64,000 nt of DNA from CAZAMB01 sp964501365 (GCA_964501365.1 CAZCST010000017.1:33592-97591), one strand, 5' to 3'. Counted from the stretch's first letter, positions 8,866 to 17,841 are shown. The notes: a model not told the origin generated them from the sequence alone. Made by a program: numbers and translations.

Positions 8866-10335
8866 CTAGTGAATCCGCGCTTCGTTTCCAAACAGGAACC
8901 ATTGCGCAGTTCCAATCGCCCGCGCCATTACGGGGAACCGGATGATTTCATCGTAAAAGATCACGACCGTCAAAAACCCCAGCGAAAGCCATGGCCCCAG
9001 TGGCAGGGCCCGCGTTCGCTTGAAGGGTAGCGCGAGCAACCAGCCGGCCAGGGCCAGCCCGCAGGTGAGAAAGAAACCAAGTACCACCACCTGCCAGCCC
9101 GCCACACTTCCCGCGGCAGCCATCATGTGGATGTCCCCGGTGCCGAAAGCCTCACGTCCGAAAACAAGCGTGAAAAAGATGCGTACGGCCCATCCCAGTG
9201 CACCTGCAATCACGTATCCGGCGGCGGCGGTGGCCAGCCCTTCCAGCGGAGACCACGATCGAAACATCCCCCAGTTCCACAGGGTCAGATGCGTGTGCAG
9301 GACTTTCCCTACGGTGGCCGCGCGGTCGCCACTGGCAAGCCAGAGCCCAAGGAGGCCGAACACAATGGCCGGAAGAAAGAGCAAGAATTCGCTCATTGCC
9401 GTCCGGCGGGCGGTGACGCTCTCTTCCTCGAGGGCGGCCGCAATGGCGTGATCCGATTCGCGCGCGACGATGCTCTGCGAGAGGATAAGGAGGAAGAGGA
9501 AGCCCAGCGGCACAAGTGCCCGGCCCGTGTGCCGGAAGGGGACGAGTCCCGTCTCGGTCAAAAAGATGTTACCAAGCAGCGCGATCCCCAGAACGAGCGC
9601 AATCCATCCTCCGGCCCGCGATGGCGACGAGAGCGAAGGGGGAGGCGAACTGGGTTCGTTGGCGGCCTGCTCGCCTTCTGGGGCGAGGGCCTCGCCGAGC
9701 TGCTCGGTTTCGACGTGAGGCTGGCATATGAGGACGATCCATGTCAGCCCTACGCCCACCATCGCGCACAACGCGACGATTCCCGTGGCATCCGACGGCC
9801 TTGGCCAGGCGGCACTGTGGCGCGGAGTCCAGAGCATATGCATGGCGAAGCCGGCGATGGTCACGAAGTTCGTGAAGCGGATGTCCACCCAGTAGTGCCC
9901 AAGGTCGATGGCCGAAAGCGCGAGCAGGCAGGCAAAAAGAATGATGTGGGCGATCAGGATCGGCCAGTCGTACGAAAGCTGATCGGTCAGGCCGAATTGG
10001 GGCTTGCACAGACCGGCGCGAACGTGCCCAACGAAGAATGCATCCAGCACGAGCAGTACAATAATCCCCATCAGCACTTCGATGACCAGGTATCGCGTGG
10101 GGATGGGTACGTCGCACTGGCGGCAGCGCCCGCGAAGCTTCAGGAAGCTGATGATGGGGAGATTGTCGTACCAGGCGATTTTTTTGCGACAAAACGGGCA
10201 TGACGACCAGAGCGGCTGGGTCAACGATTTGCCGCGCGGCAGGCGGTAGACAACGGCATTGAGGAAGCTGCCGGTGATAAGCCCCAGCGCGGTCCAGAAC
10301 AGCAGCCACCAGGATGTCGAAAGATAGAGCTCCAA
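8866..10335 (-). CDS. Prepilin peptidase (A24 family) with a large insertion between the catalytic aspartates
   Basis: This membrane aspartyl protease would cleave and N-methylate type IV pilin or type II secretion pseudopilins. The N-terminal methylase part (SFLNAVVYRLPRGKS) has two zinc pairs, CPFC (46/49) and CRQC (71/74). The first catalytic Asp is in SAIDLGHYWVD (Asp144) and the second in FGTGDIHMM (Asp401). Usual family proteins are about 250-290 residues with roughly 65 residues between the two Asp; here 257 separate them in a 489-residue chain. The insert holds a Pro/Ser/Glu-rich loop (about 205-230) and at least two extra hydrophobic helices. Substrates are not encoded in the window. 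Confidence 0.88.
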   Translation of the reverse strand: MELYLSTSWWLLFWTALGLITGSFLNAVVYRLPRGKSLTQPLWSSCPFCRKKIAWYDNLPIISFLKLRGRCRQCDVPIPTRYLVIEVLMGIIVLLVLDAFFVGHVRAGLCKPQFGLTDQLSYDWPILIAHIILFACLLALSAIDLGHYWVDIRFTNFVTIAGFAMHMLWTPRHSAAWPRPSDATGIVALCAMVGVGLTWIVLICQPHVETEQLGEALAPEGEQAANEPSSPPPSLSSPSRAGGWIALVLGIALLGNIFLTETGLVPFRHTGRALVPLGFLFLLILSQSIVARESDHAIAAALEEESVTARRTAMSEFLLFLPAIVFGLLGLWLASGDRAATVGKVLHTHLTLWNWGMFRSWSPLEGLATAAAGYVIAGALGWAVRIFFTLVFGREAFGTGDIHMMAAAGSVAGWQVVVLGFFLTCGLALAGWLLALPFKRTRALPLGPWLSLGFLTVVIFYDEIIRFPVMARAIGTAQWFLFGNEARIH

Positions 10336-10349
10336 GCTGGCGGGATTCT

Positions 10350-10480
10350 AAGTGACGAATGCGGAATGCGGAATGGCGAATTCGGAAGCGAATGCGAAAT
10401 TTAGATGTTCGGAACGGCGAATTACCGACATCCTGAGCGCAGCGAAGGACTCCGCGCAATCGATTCTTCACTTCGTTCAG
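10350..10480. repeat. Dispersed repeat: GAATGCGGAATGCGG units plus a CTGAGCGCAGCGAAGGA segment
   Basis: Between the prepilin peptidase and mcsB lies a patchwork. The left part is a degenerate tandem of GAATGCGGAATG words. The right part contains ATCCTGAGCGCAGCGAAGGA and GATTCTTCACTTCGTTCAGA, near-inverted to each other. Such words turn up as intergenic repeats in several unrelated bacterial phyla (recollection, not checked). No gene was recognised. Confidence 0.6.
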
Positions 10481-10490
10481 AATTACAGCG

Positions 10491-11546
10491 TCAAATGGTT
10501 CCGAGGCGCTTGCGGAGATAGTCCGCTCGCGTGGTGGCTCGTTCCTCCTCGTCGAGTGTGCGGCCCACCATCTTTTGCAGATGACCCGATTGAGTGAAAA
10601 GGAAGAGCTCATTGAGCGTGGCGATATCGAGCCGGTCAAACCGGCCCAGATGAATCCCCATGCGGATCGGCGATAGGAGCGACTGCGTCTCGCCGCTGGT
10701 GATACGGCGCGCATTGCTGAGCAATCCGTAGGCCCGCCAGATCTTGTCGTCGAGCTGGGATGCGTGGTGCCGCACCAGCGTCTCGCGCGCCGCCTGCTCG
10801 TATTCCACCATTTTCGGAATGATCGCATTGCTAAAGGTATTGATGATGCTTTCTTCCGACTTGCCCAGCGTCGTCTGATTCGAAATCTGGTAAAGATCCC
10901 CGACAGCCTCGGTCCCTTCGCCATACGAACCACGAACGGCCAGCTTCAGGTCGCGTGCCGCCCGTGCCACCCGCTCGATTTCCTTGGTCAGTCGAAGGGC
11001 CGGAAGGTGCAGCATCACCGACACGCGAATTCCCGTGCCCACATTGGTGGGGCAGGCCGTCAGGTAGCCAAGCGTCTTGTCGAAAGAAAAACTGATTTGC
11101 GAGGCGATGGCGTCGTCGAGGGCGTCCACGTCCTCCCATACCGTATCAAACTGCAACCCGCCGCGCATCCCCTGGATGCGCAGATGATCTTCCTCGTTAA
11201 TCATGACCGCTCGCGTTTCGTCCGAGGAAATGGTCACGCCACGGCTACCCTCGCCGCTCACATGCTGGCGGCTGATCAGGTGGCGCTCGACCAGCATGGT
11301 GCGGTCCACCGTCGGAGCGTTTTCGATATCCACGACAAGGAGGTCATCGCCGTTGGCGACGGTGGTGATCGCGTCAGTCACGCTGCGAAAGATCTCGGTG
11401 CGGTCCGCCGGGCCTGCGGTTGCGAGGAACGGCAGCCCGGCCACGTTGCGCGCCAGACGGATCCGCGACGAAACCACGACTTCCGACATGGGCCCGCCGC
11501 CGCGGAGCCATTCACCGGTCCCCTTCCACAAGTCCTCAAATTTCAT
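10491..11546 (-). CDS. mcsB: Protein-arginine kinase McsB
   Basis: McsB phosphorylates arginines on proteins, marking them for ClpC-ClpP degradation in Firmicutes. The 351-residue protein has the ATP:guanido phosphotransferase features: SSRIRLARNVAGLPF near residue 26, NEEDHLRIQ near 116, the catalytic-Cys loop CPTNVGTG near 164, and RGSYGEGTEA near 207. Its ATG overlaps the mcsA stop by four bases, so the two are co-translated. The ctsR and clpC partners found beside mcsAB in Bacillus are absent, so control of the pair must differ here. The C-terminal pArg-binding part appears present, with RMGIHLGRF near residue 290. Confidence 0.95.
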   Translation of the reverse strand: MKFEDLWKGTGEWLRGGGPMSEVVVSSRIRLARNVAGLPFLATAGPADRTEIFRSVTDAITTVANGDDLLVVDIENAPTVDRTMLVERHLISRQHVSGEGSRGVTISSDETRAVMINEEDHLRIQGMRGGLQFDTVWEDVDALDDAIASQISFSFDKTLGYLTACPTNVGTGIRVSVMLHLPALRLTKEIERVARAARDLKLAVRGSYGEGTEAVGDLYQISNQTTLGKSEESIINTFSNAIIPKMVEYEQAARETLVRHHASQLDDKIWRAYGLLSNARRITSGETQSLLSPIRMGIHLGRFDRLDIATLNELFLFTQSGHLQKMVGRTLDEEERATTRADYLRKRLGTI

Positions 11547-12034
11547 ATGGATTCCATGTCGCGGATTTTGTCGCGGACGCGGGCGGCGAGTTCGTAGTTC
11601 TCGTGCGTGATCGCTTCTTGCAGCTCCCGCCTGAGGAGAATGAGTCCGGTGCGCTTCTGCGTATTTGAATCGCCAGCGTTGGGCGTCTTACCCACGTGGT
11701 GGGTCCCGCCGTCGTGGGCGCGCTCGATCAGGGGATTGAGCAAACTGGCGAACGCCTGGTAGTCGTTGGGGCAACCCAGCGTCCCCTTGGTCTGAAACTC
11801 CCGAAACGTCATGCCGCATTTCGGACAGGACAGGTCATCGCCCACGCCCATACCCGCCTTGGACTTGATGAACTGCTTGAGGATTTCATTCGTCGAGGAA
11901 AACTTCTGCTTGATGATGACGCCTTCCTTCTCGGCGCAGTCCTCGCACAAGTGGCGCTCGCGCTTGTCCGGCAGGGTGTCGGTGATATGTACGGTCGCCT
12001 TTGACTGGTTGCAGCGTTGACAGACGATACTCAT
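11543..12034 (-). CDS. mcsA: McsA, zinc-finger activator of McsB
   Basis: McsA binds metal and activates the McsB kinase. The 163-residue protein has paired CxxC motifs, CQRC (about residue 6) with CEDC (about 33), then CPKC (about 69) with a later single Cys in GCPNDY (about 88). A C-terminal UvrB/UvrC-type helix motif follows (about 125-160, LRRELQEAITHENYELAARVRDKI). The spacing is that of the family. A TTGACG-17-TAGAGT promoter lies just upstream, and mcsB follows with a four-base overlap. Confidence 0.92.
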   Translation of the reverse strand: MSIVCQRCNQSKATVHITDTLPDKRERHLCEDCAEKEGVIIKQKFSSTNEILKQFIKSKAGMGVGDDLSCPKCGMTFREFQTKGTLGCPNDYQAFASLLNPLIERAHDGGTHHVGKTPNAGDSNTQKRTGLILLRRELQEAITHENYELAARVRDKIRDMESI

Positions 12035-12060
12035 GGATCCCGTCCTGAAAAACCCATTTA

Positions 12061-12089
12061 ACTCTATGCCCGCAGCCTTTTATCGTCAA
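12061..12089 (-). promoter_or_regulatory. Candidate sigma-70 promoter for mcsA-mcsB
   Basis: Read leftwards, TTGACG (12084-12089) is followed after 17 bases by TAGAGT (12061-12066). The pair sits about 27 bases before the mcsA ATG, leaving a short leader. No CtsR-like direct repeat was seen overlapping it. Confidence 0.5.
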
Positions 12090-12129
12090 TCCGGCGTTTG
12101 GTACTGGTCAACTTTGATCGACTGAGTGC

Positions 12130-12178
12130 CACTGGCAGCTTGCTGCCAGTGTTTGCACGGGCGGACAAGCCGCCCGTG
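12130..12178. repeat. Paired hairpin repeat (intergenic)
   Basis: Two perfect palindromes stand side by side: CACTGGCAGC/GCTGCCAGTG (12130-12151, loop TT) and CACGGGCGG/CCGCCCGTG (12156-12178, loop ACAAG). They lie in the 299-bp gap between mcsA and the PTPS-like gene and have no T-tract. They look like an interspersed REP-type unit rather than a terminator. Nothing else was seen in this gap. Confidence 0.6.
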
Positions 12179-12333
12179 GCACCCAAGCTTTACCAGTGCC
12201 CGGCGTTTTCAGAATTATGGGTGCTGGTAGGGTTTGAGTCGTCGGATGCCATGGCCAAGCGGAGCGCCGCCATGCCGGCGCCCGATGAGGCCGGGCTTGG
12301 GCATGCCACCCTCCGGCTCGGCCGACTTCCGAC

Positions 12334-12717
12334 TCACCCCGGCTCATAAATCGCCATACATCCCGGCGCTTCCGTCACTTCGACGTGGGCAAGCGACGCT
12401 CCGCCAGACTCGAAGATCCGGTGAAAAATCCACTCCGCCACGACCTCCGTCGTGGGGTTTTTCCCCCGCAAGGCGGCCAGTTCGTTGAGGTTGGAATAAT
12501 TCAGCGGCTCGATGGCTTTTTTCAGGAGTCGTCCGGCCTCCGCGAAATCAATAACCATGCCCAATGAATCGAGCGACGCTCGCGCAAACGTCACCCGCAC
12601 GTGCCAGTCATGCCCGTGCGGCGGCTCGACCGAACCATCATGCAGGCGGATATGATGCGTCGCGGAAAACCGTGATTCGACCACTACGCTATGCAAGCCG
12701 CCCTCCACATGCATCAC
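12334..12717 (-). CDS. 6-pyruvoyl-tetrahydropterin synthase / QueD-like protein
   Basis: The 127-residue protein matches the T-fold PTPS/QueD family, which converts dihydroneopterin triphosphate to a pterin or to carboxy-tetrahydropterin for queuosine. Zinc-ligand histidines are in FSATHHIR (about residue 20) and PHGHDWHVRV (about 33-41); NPTTEVVAEWIF (about 87) and a C-terminal TEAPGCMAIYEP are typical. The catalytic Cys that QueD carries before the HGH motif is not seen; that stretch reads RLHDGSVEPPHGH, so the activity may differ. The N-terminus overlaps the end of the neighbouring YWTD gene by 29 bp. Confidence 0.8.
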   Translation of the reverse strand: MMHVEGGLHSVVVESRFSATHHIRLHDGSVEPPHGHDWHVRVTFARASLDSLGMVIDFAEAGRLLKKAIEPLNYSNLNELAALRGKNPTTEVVAEWIFHRIFESGGASLAHVEVTEAPGCMAIYEPG

Positions 12718-13669
12718 GCCGCACCCTACTACTACTGTTCCTGATCAGCACCAGACCGACGCCCAACAATGCTATCATCATCGCCCTAGGCCCCCATGCG
12801 GACGTCGCCGGGATGGCTGGAGCGTCGACAATGGTAAGCCCCTGGAGATTGAGGTTGGGGTTCCCGACGTCAATTGCAGTGACAAACGCTTCCACGTTCG
12901 ATCCATCCAGATTGGATCGTCGAATGGTTTTCGCAATATTGTCAACCCAGTATAACTTGCGTCCCTTCGGTTCCACTTTGACTTGACCTACCAATGTGTC
13001 AAGAGCACCAATCGGCTCACCCATAACGTCGGAACCATCGGCACTGGTGCGATAAATGCCCTCGGATGTACCCACATAAATCTTGTCTTCAACCGGGTCG
13101 TAAGTCAGGCCTATTGGTGACGGCGTCCCACTCATGTACTGCTCGTTGGATCCGTCGGCGTCGGCGCGCCATATTCCTTTTGCCAAGATACCGCCCGCAC
13201 CGAAAAACAGCCGATCTCCGAGGCCCTCCAATGTGAAAACGCAACATGAGTACGTATGAGAAATGATGCCCGTCCCATCCAATTCGGAACTGCTTATGCT
13301 GGTACCGCTACCGGAGGTCCAATGCAACTTCCTACCCGCGATGTTGATGGTGAAATACCCCACGTCTGAGATGGGAATCGTCTCGGGATTTGATCCATCG
13401 AGATTGGATCGCTGAATAACGGATGTCCCGCCTGAAACCAAGCGGTAGTAGAGTTTTCTCGACACCGGATCGTAGCGGGTCGATTGAGCAAACTGCGGAG
13501 ACGGAAACTGGACGATGGTTTGAACCGAACCGCCATTGACGTCCTTCCGCTGAATCTTCCGGGCGTCCTGATCCGCCCATACGATGGTCTGGGCAAGCGT
13601 GGCCGAGGGAATCAGTCCCCCGAAGCCGGTCAGGGTTATCAGACAAATCAATGTTCTAACGGATGTCAT
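12689..13669 (-). CDS. Secreted YWTD-type beta-propeller protein with C-terminal anchor-like tail
   Basis: The chosen start gives 326 residues beginning with a signal peptide (MTSVRTLICLITLTGFGG...ATLAQ). Repeats of low-density-lipoprotein-receptor YWTD character follow: phrases such as RSNLDGSNPETI, RSNLDGSNVEAF and KLYWVDNIAKTIRR recur about every 40 residues, suggesting a six-bladed propeller. The end reads IPATSAWGP, a hydrophobic helix and then RVRRD, resembling IPTL/PEP-CTERM sorting tails. It is probably exported and surface-retained. Ribosome-binding support for the start is weak; the ORF also runs upstream to 13780. Ligand unknown. The 3' end overlaps the PTPS-like gene by 29 bp. Confidence 0.72.
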   Translation of the reverse strand: MTSVRTLICLITLTGFGGLIPSATLAQTIVWADQDARKIQRKDVNGGSVQTIVQFPSPQFAQSTRYDPVSRKLYYRLVSGGTSVIQRSNLDGSNPETIPISDVGYFTINIAGRKLHWTSGSGTSISSSELDGTGIISHTYSCCVFTLEGLGDRLFFGAGGILAKGIWRADADGSNEQYMSGTPSPIGLTYDPVEDKIYVGTSEGIYRTSADGSDVMGEPIGALDTLVGQVKVEPKGRKLYWVDNIAKTIRRSNLDGSNVEAFVTAIDVGNPNLNLQGLTIVDAPAIPATSAWGPRAMMIALLGVGLVLIRNSSSRVRRDACGGRLA

Positions 13670-14104
13670 CTTGCGGTACCGCCTAACTGACGCATCCAAG
13701 GGAAGGAAAAGCAGCATAACCCAAGTACAGCGGAATCGCAACCGAGTTCCTCTGCTTTTGATGGAATTTGAACTTGGCACGGATGGTCAAGATCCAGCGG
13801 CATCGGACCTGGGGCACGATTCAGTCGCGTCAATTACCATTGTTCGCAAATTCCCTCAAATCTGCGCGCGCCCGGTATGTTATTGGTGAATGATGCGCAT
13901 AACAAAGCATCTCGGTCCGTCCGTGCTCCTCGTTGAAAAAAACACGTTCAAACCTCACTGGGTCAACTATGAAAAAATACGGAACAAAGCCAATTGAAAG
14001 ATTCACTTTACGGCCACGACTTTTGCTGTTTCGTTACCTTGTGATAGATTCCGCAGGCTCGAAAGGATGCTGGCTGACCCTCTAATTTGATAAGCGAGAG
14101 AGAT
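13670..14104. other. Intergenic region without recognised features
   Basis: The 435 bp between the divergent YWTD-protein and MmgE/PrpD genes carry no convincing ORF, RNA or repeat. The right part is AT-richer than the surroundings and probably contains the promoters of both genes. Confidence 0.5.
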
Positions 14105-15685
14105 ATGACCATCGCACGAAACATCGCCCAATGGGCCATCAAAACCCGATACGAAGACCTCCCCGCGAAGACCATTCACGAGGTTAAGCGCCGCGTGATC
14201 GACTCGCTGGCCACCACGCTCGGTGCATACAACTCGCACCCGGCCAAGGTGGTTCGCGAGAAGGCAATGGCCTTCCGTGACCCCGCCGCCAAGGCCACCG
14301 TTTGGGGGACGACACACAAGACATTGCCGGAGCTCGCCGCCTTTGCCAACGGGGCCATGACTCGCTATCTGGACTACAACGATACGTATCTCAGCCTTGA
14401 GCCTGCGCATCCCTCCGACAACCTCGCACCGTGTGTGGCCGTCACTCAGGAGACCGGCAAGACCGGGCGCGATTTGATTCTCGCTGCCGTGATCGCCTAT
14501 GAAATTCAGTGCCGCCTTTGCGATGCGGCGAGCCTCCGCGCCGGCGGATGGGATCACGTCGTCTATGGTGCGCTCTCCAGCGCCGTCGCCGCCGCGAAAC
14601 TCTGGGGCTTGAATGATGAGCAAATCGAGCACGCTCTTGGCCTCGCAGGTGTGTGCAACATCGCCACGCGACAAACCCGAACCGGCCAAATCGCCGACTG
14701 GAAAGCCTGCGCCTTCTCCAACGCCGCCCGCAATGGCGTCTTCGCCGCCGACCTTGCCCGTCGCGGCCTCACCGGACCAAACGAAATCTTCGAGGGGCCC
14801 AAAGGCTTGATGAGGCAGCTCAACATTCCCGGCGTGAGGAATCTCGTGCTGGGTGAGGGCGGCGACTACATGATTGACAAAACCTACATCAAATTCTGGC
14901 CCGCCGAGTATCACTCGCAATCGGCCATCGACGCCTGCCTGCAACTTCGTCCTGCTGTTCTGGGCCAGACCATCACACAAATCCACATCCGCAGCTTCGA
15001 GGCCGCCGTCAGCATCATCGGTTCCGAGCCGGAGAAGCTCCGACCGACGTCGCGCGAAACCGCCGATCACTCCATGTTCTATTGCTGTGCGGCCGCCCTC
15101 GTGGATGGCGACGTGACGCTTGAGACGTTTGATGACGATCGACTCACTGACCCGCGCCTGCTCAATCTCATTGATAAGACCGTCATCGTTGAAGACGACG
15201 AAATGAATCGCGGATATCCGAAGGGTATTCCCAATCACATCACGATTACCTGCGCAAACGGAACGCGGGTGAACAACCGCGTGGACTTCCCACGGGGACA
15301 CGCTGGAAATCCCATGACCGACGACGAGGTGGTGGCGAAATTCATGCGGATGGCCAGTGGCGTCATCAGCGACAAGACTGCGTCGCAAATCCTCGACCGT
15401 GCGTGGAACCTCGACACGCTGAAGGACATCACGCCGCTCTTCGCGTTCACCACAGGAGAGTCAAAGTCAGCCCGTTCGCGTTCCTCCGCCGCCCGTACCC
15501 GCGTCCTGAAGTCCGCGACCGCGAAGGCAAAATCAGTCCCCTCGCGTCCTGCCAAATCGGCTACCAAGCGGAACTCTCCAGCCAAGGGCCGTTCCAAAAA
15601 ACTGGTTTCGACAAAGAGCAGTGCGACCAGGAACCGTGCCGCAGCAAATTCAGCGAGAGGAAAGAAGAAATCCCGAAAGCGGTAG
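14105..15685 (+). CDS. MmgE/PrpD-family protein with Lys/Arg/Ser-rich C-terminal tail
   Basis: MmgE/PrpD proteins are dehydratases or isomerases of small carboxylic acids; 2-methylcitrate dehydratase is the best known. From ATG 14105 (GAGAGAG just upstream) the protein has 526 residues. The core (about 1-450) includes RYLDYNDTYLSLEPAHPSDN near residue 92, GLAGVCNIATRQTRTGQ near 178 and KFWPAEYHSQSAIDA near 264. The last 75 residues are almost only Lys, Arg, Ser, Ala and Pro (for example RSRSSAARTRV and KGRSKKLVST), a histone-H1-like tail foreign to the family. No citrate synthase or prpB lies nearby, so the substrate is open. Confidence 0.85.
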   Translation: MTIARNIAQWAIKTRYEDLPAKTIHEVKRRVIDSLATTLGAYNSHPAKVVREKAMAFRDPAAKATVWGTTHKTLPELAAFANGAMTRYLDYNDTYLSLEPAHPSDNLAPCVAVTQETGKTGRDLILAAVIAYEIQCRLCDAASLRAGGWDHVVYGALSSAVAAAKLWGLNDEQIEHALGLAGVCNIATRQTRTGQIADWKACAFSNAARNGVFAADLARRGLTGPNEIFEGPKGLMRQLNIPGVRNLVLGEGGDYMIDKTYIKFWPAEYHSQSAIDACLQLRPAVLGQTITQIHIRSFEAAVSIIGSEPEKLRPTSRETADHSMFYCCAAALVDGDVTLETFDDDRLTDPRLLNLIDKTVIVEDDEMNRGYPKGIPNHITITCANGTRVNNRVDFPRGHAGNPMTDDEVVAKFMRMASGVISDKTASQILDRAWNLDTLKDITPLFAFTTGESKSARSRSSAARTRVLKSATAKAKSVPSRPAKSATKRNSPAKGRSKKLVSTKSSATRNRAAANSARGKKKSRKR

Positions 15686-15720
15686 TCCGGTCAGCAGTGG
15701 GGTTTGTTCGGCAGTCCTGC

Positions 15721-17841
15721 TTAATTCGCTCGTCGTACCCAGATCGGGCTTGACCAGGCGCGGACCGGGCGGCCATGCGTGCGATTGGTCTGTTGCAGGC
15801 GCACGTAATAGATGGTGTCTGCCGAGAAGGACGTATCCTTCACGGATAGCGTGGTCTCGCGGGGCTGCGCGCCGGCGTCGAACAGCACTTCCCACAGCCC
15901 AGTTCCTAACTCGTATCGCATGATTTGGAGATACTCGAGGGGGGCAGTGCCGACGACGCTGACAGTGATTTCAGGGTCACCTTCGGCGGTGATCTCGGAG
16001 CCCAAGGGAACACCATTGATCTGAAAATCCAGGATGATCCGGTCACCCGTCGTTGCGTAAGTCCGCCGGTCGTGGATGGCGTCAAAGATTCCCTCGCGCG
16101 TCAGGGTATCCGCGCGGACGGCCGTCAGCCCGCCGCCGGTTTTTCCCGGCTGCGCCCTGTGATCGTCCGATCCCGCGACGACTCCCATACGAAGTCCGCG
16201 TGCCCATGCGTCCCTCGCATAGTGCGGGCCGCGCTTGGAAATACCCGTCGGGCAGTCCTGCGGATCTCCGTCGCGCGGCAGCCCCAGGCCGCTGTTCTCA
16301 TAGGAGAGTGCGTCCAGAGGGTTGAAGTACTCGCCTTGCCCGTGGAGTGAGTAGATTTCCAGAGCCGGGCGCGGAACGGACGCGAACGCGTTCCAGTTTA
16401 CCCACGAGCCCTCGATGAACAGGGCGTAGAAACGCGAGAGCACCTGCGGCAGGCTTTGAGCATGCCAGATAATTCCGGGGTGATGCTGGATGATGAAGGC
16501 GCCATAGGGACTCGCCGCCTTCCATGTTTCGTCGAGCTGCCCGCCGAGCAGGATCGGCGCATCGGTGGTTGAGAAGTAGACGTTTTGATGTCCGCTGGGC
16601 GAGGCCGCACTGTTCTCGAATGCGAGCAGAGTTACGAAGACGCCGGGATCATAATAATCGATGACATCCTGCCGGATGGAGTCCCAATCGCCCTCGGGAA
16701 GAAGTACATTTCGAGCGTAGGGATTGTCCTGTTCTGTGTTGTGTTCCGTTGTGGCCACGAAGTCGAGAAGGGACGCATCTCTTGCGTAGACAAGCGGCCC
16801 TTCGCCGACGCCATCCTTGCTTACTTCGGTATGGGCGTGAAGGTCTCCCCAATAGAGCCTTTCGCCAGGCGGGCTGTCGCTGACCACCACGGGATTGCTT
16901 TCTGCGGGCGGGAGTCCGGGCACGATGACCTTAACCGCGTAGGTTCCCGGCGCTGCGACTCGAAAATCGAGAGTTACCGGGCGATCCCCAAATTTATTGA
17001 GTTCGTCCACAGACATCTCGGATGGTATCCCGTCCATGGGCACAGAGACCTGAAATGAAACCTCGTCCGGCCACGTCGAAACCGCGTTAAAGTTTTCGTC
17101 CAGGAGTCGCATCTTCAGGGTCAGCCGCTCACCGATTTTTCCAATCGAAGGAATTACGACCGCAAGCTCCATTGGGGAACCGGCCTGCACGGTGAGGCGT
17201 GTCGGCTCCAGCAGTGTCGTGCATTCGGATGTGGACGCAGACACAAACTCCGCTTCAATCCAACCGCTGCCGCCCGCGTCAGGGACCTTGAAGTGTCCGT
17301 CCTCTTTCCATCCGCGAATGAGGATGGTGAAGCTGTCATTAGCGGCCAGTTCGCCTTCCACCAGTTGAATTCCCAACAGACTCTTGAATCGATTTGGTTC
17401 GCCATTGAGTCTCTGGTTGGCCGCGATGTTGTACGAAAAACGTCTGGTGCTTTCGTCGCTCAGCACGCCAAAGTAGTTGGCCTTGTTCGGATTTCGGAAT
17501 TGAAACTTGGCCAGATTCTCAACGGAGGAACAGCTATGGCGTGTATGCCAACCCGTCGGAAGCTCGAGGCGGAGTTCGTCCCCTGCGTGCATGCCGTCGG
17601 GGCCGGCGTGGTACGCCAGCAAAATCTCGCCAGGCTGCCCCGCGATCAACGTGTCCGAATTCATGACACGGAGATTTCCGGGGCGTTGGGGTTGGCACTG
17701 CGGCGGCACGTTCGCCGGAATGTCTTGCCCGCAGCCGCTGCTGTGGAGTATGAGGACAGGCATTGCACAGAGGACAAGAGTCCGTCGAGAGTGCAGAAGG
17801 ACGGCGGTCCAAAGCCTGAGAGATGTCAACATTTGTTTCAA
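15721..17841 (-). CDS. DUF3604-family lipoprotein with PHP-like metal site
   Basis: The 706-residue protein begins with a signal containing lipobox SSGC (Cys about residue 37), so it is probably lipid-anchored. After two beta-rich N-terminal segments (about 45-330) comes the DUF3604 domain: YWGDLHAHTEVSKDGVG near residue 345, DFVATTEHNTEQDNP, QHHPG near 450, and AGSDDHRAQPGKTGGG near 580. The histidines and aspartates resemble the PHP metallo-phosphoesterase fold. Catalysis is unproven for this family. It converges on the MmgE/PrpD gene with a 35-bp gap. Confidence 0.8.
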   Translation of the reverse strand: MKQMLTSLRLWTAVLLHSRRTLVLCAMPVLILHSSGCGQDIPANVPPQCQPQRPGNLRVMNSDTLIAGQPGEILLAYHAGPDGMHAGDELRLELPTGWHTRHSCSSVENLAKFQFRNPNKANYFGVLSDESTRRFSYNIAANQRLNGEPNRFKSLLGIQLVEGELAANDSFTILIRGWKEDGHFKVPDAGGSGWIEAEFVSASTSECTTLLEPTRLTVQAGSPMELAVVIPSIGKIGERLTLKMRLLDENFNAVSTWPDEVSFQVSVPMDGIPSEMSVDELNKFGDRPVTLDFRVAAPGTYAVKVIVPGLPPAESNPVVVSDSPPGERLYWGDLHAHTEVSKDGVGEGPLVYARDASLLDFVATTEHNTEQDNPYARNVLLPEGDWDSIRQDVIDYYDPGVFVTLLAFENSAASPSGHQNVYFSTTDAPILLGGQLDETWKAASPYGAFIIQHHPGIIWHAQSLPQVLSRFYALFIEGSWVNWNAFASVPRPALEIYSLHGQGEYFNPLDALSYENSGLGLPRDGDPQDCPTGISKRGPHYARDAWARGLRMGVVAGSDDHRAQPGKTGGGLTAVRADTLTREGIFDAIHDRRTYATTGDRIILDFQINGVPLGSEITAEGDPEITVSVVGTAPLEYLQIMRYELGTGLWEVLFDAGAQPRETTLSVKDTSFSADTIYYVRLQQTNRTHGRPVRAWSSPIWVRRAN

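Noticed and set aside
9569..10933. A 454-codon frame across the prepilin peptidase and mcsB
   Set aside because: It runs through a repeat tract and is out of frame with two recognised genes.
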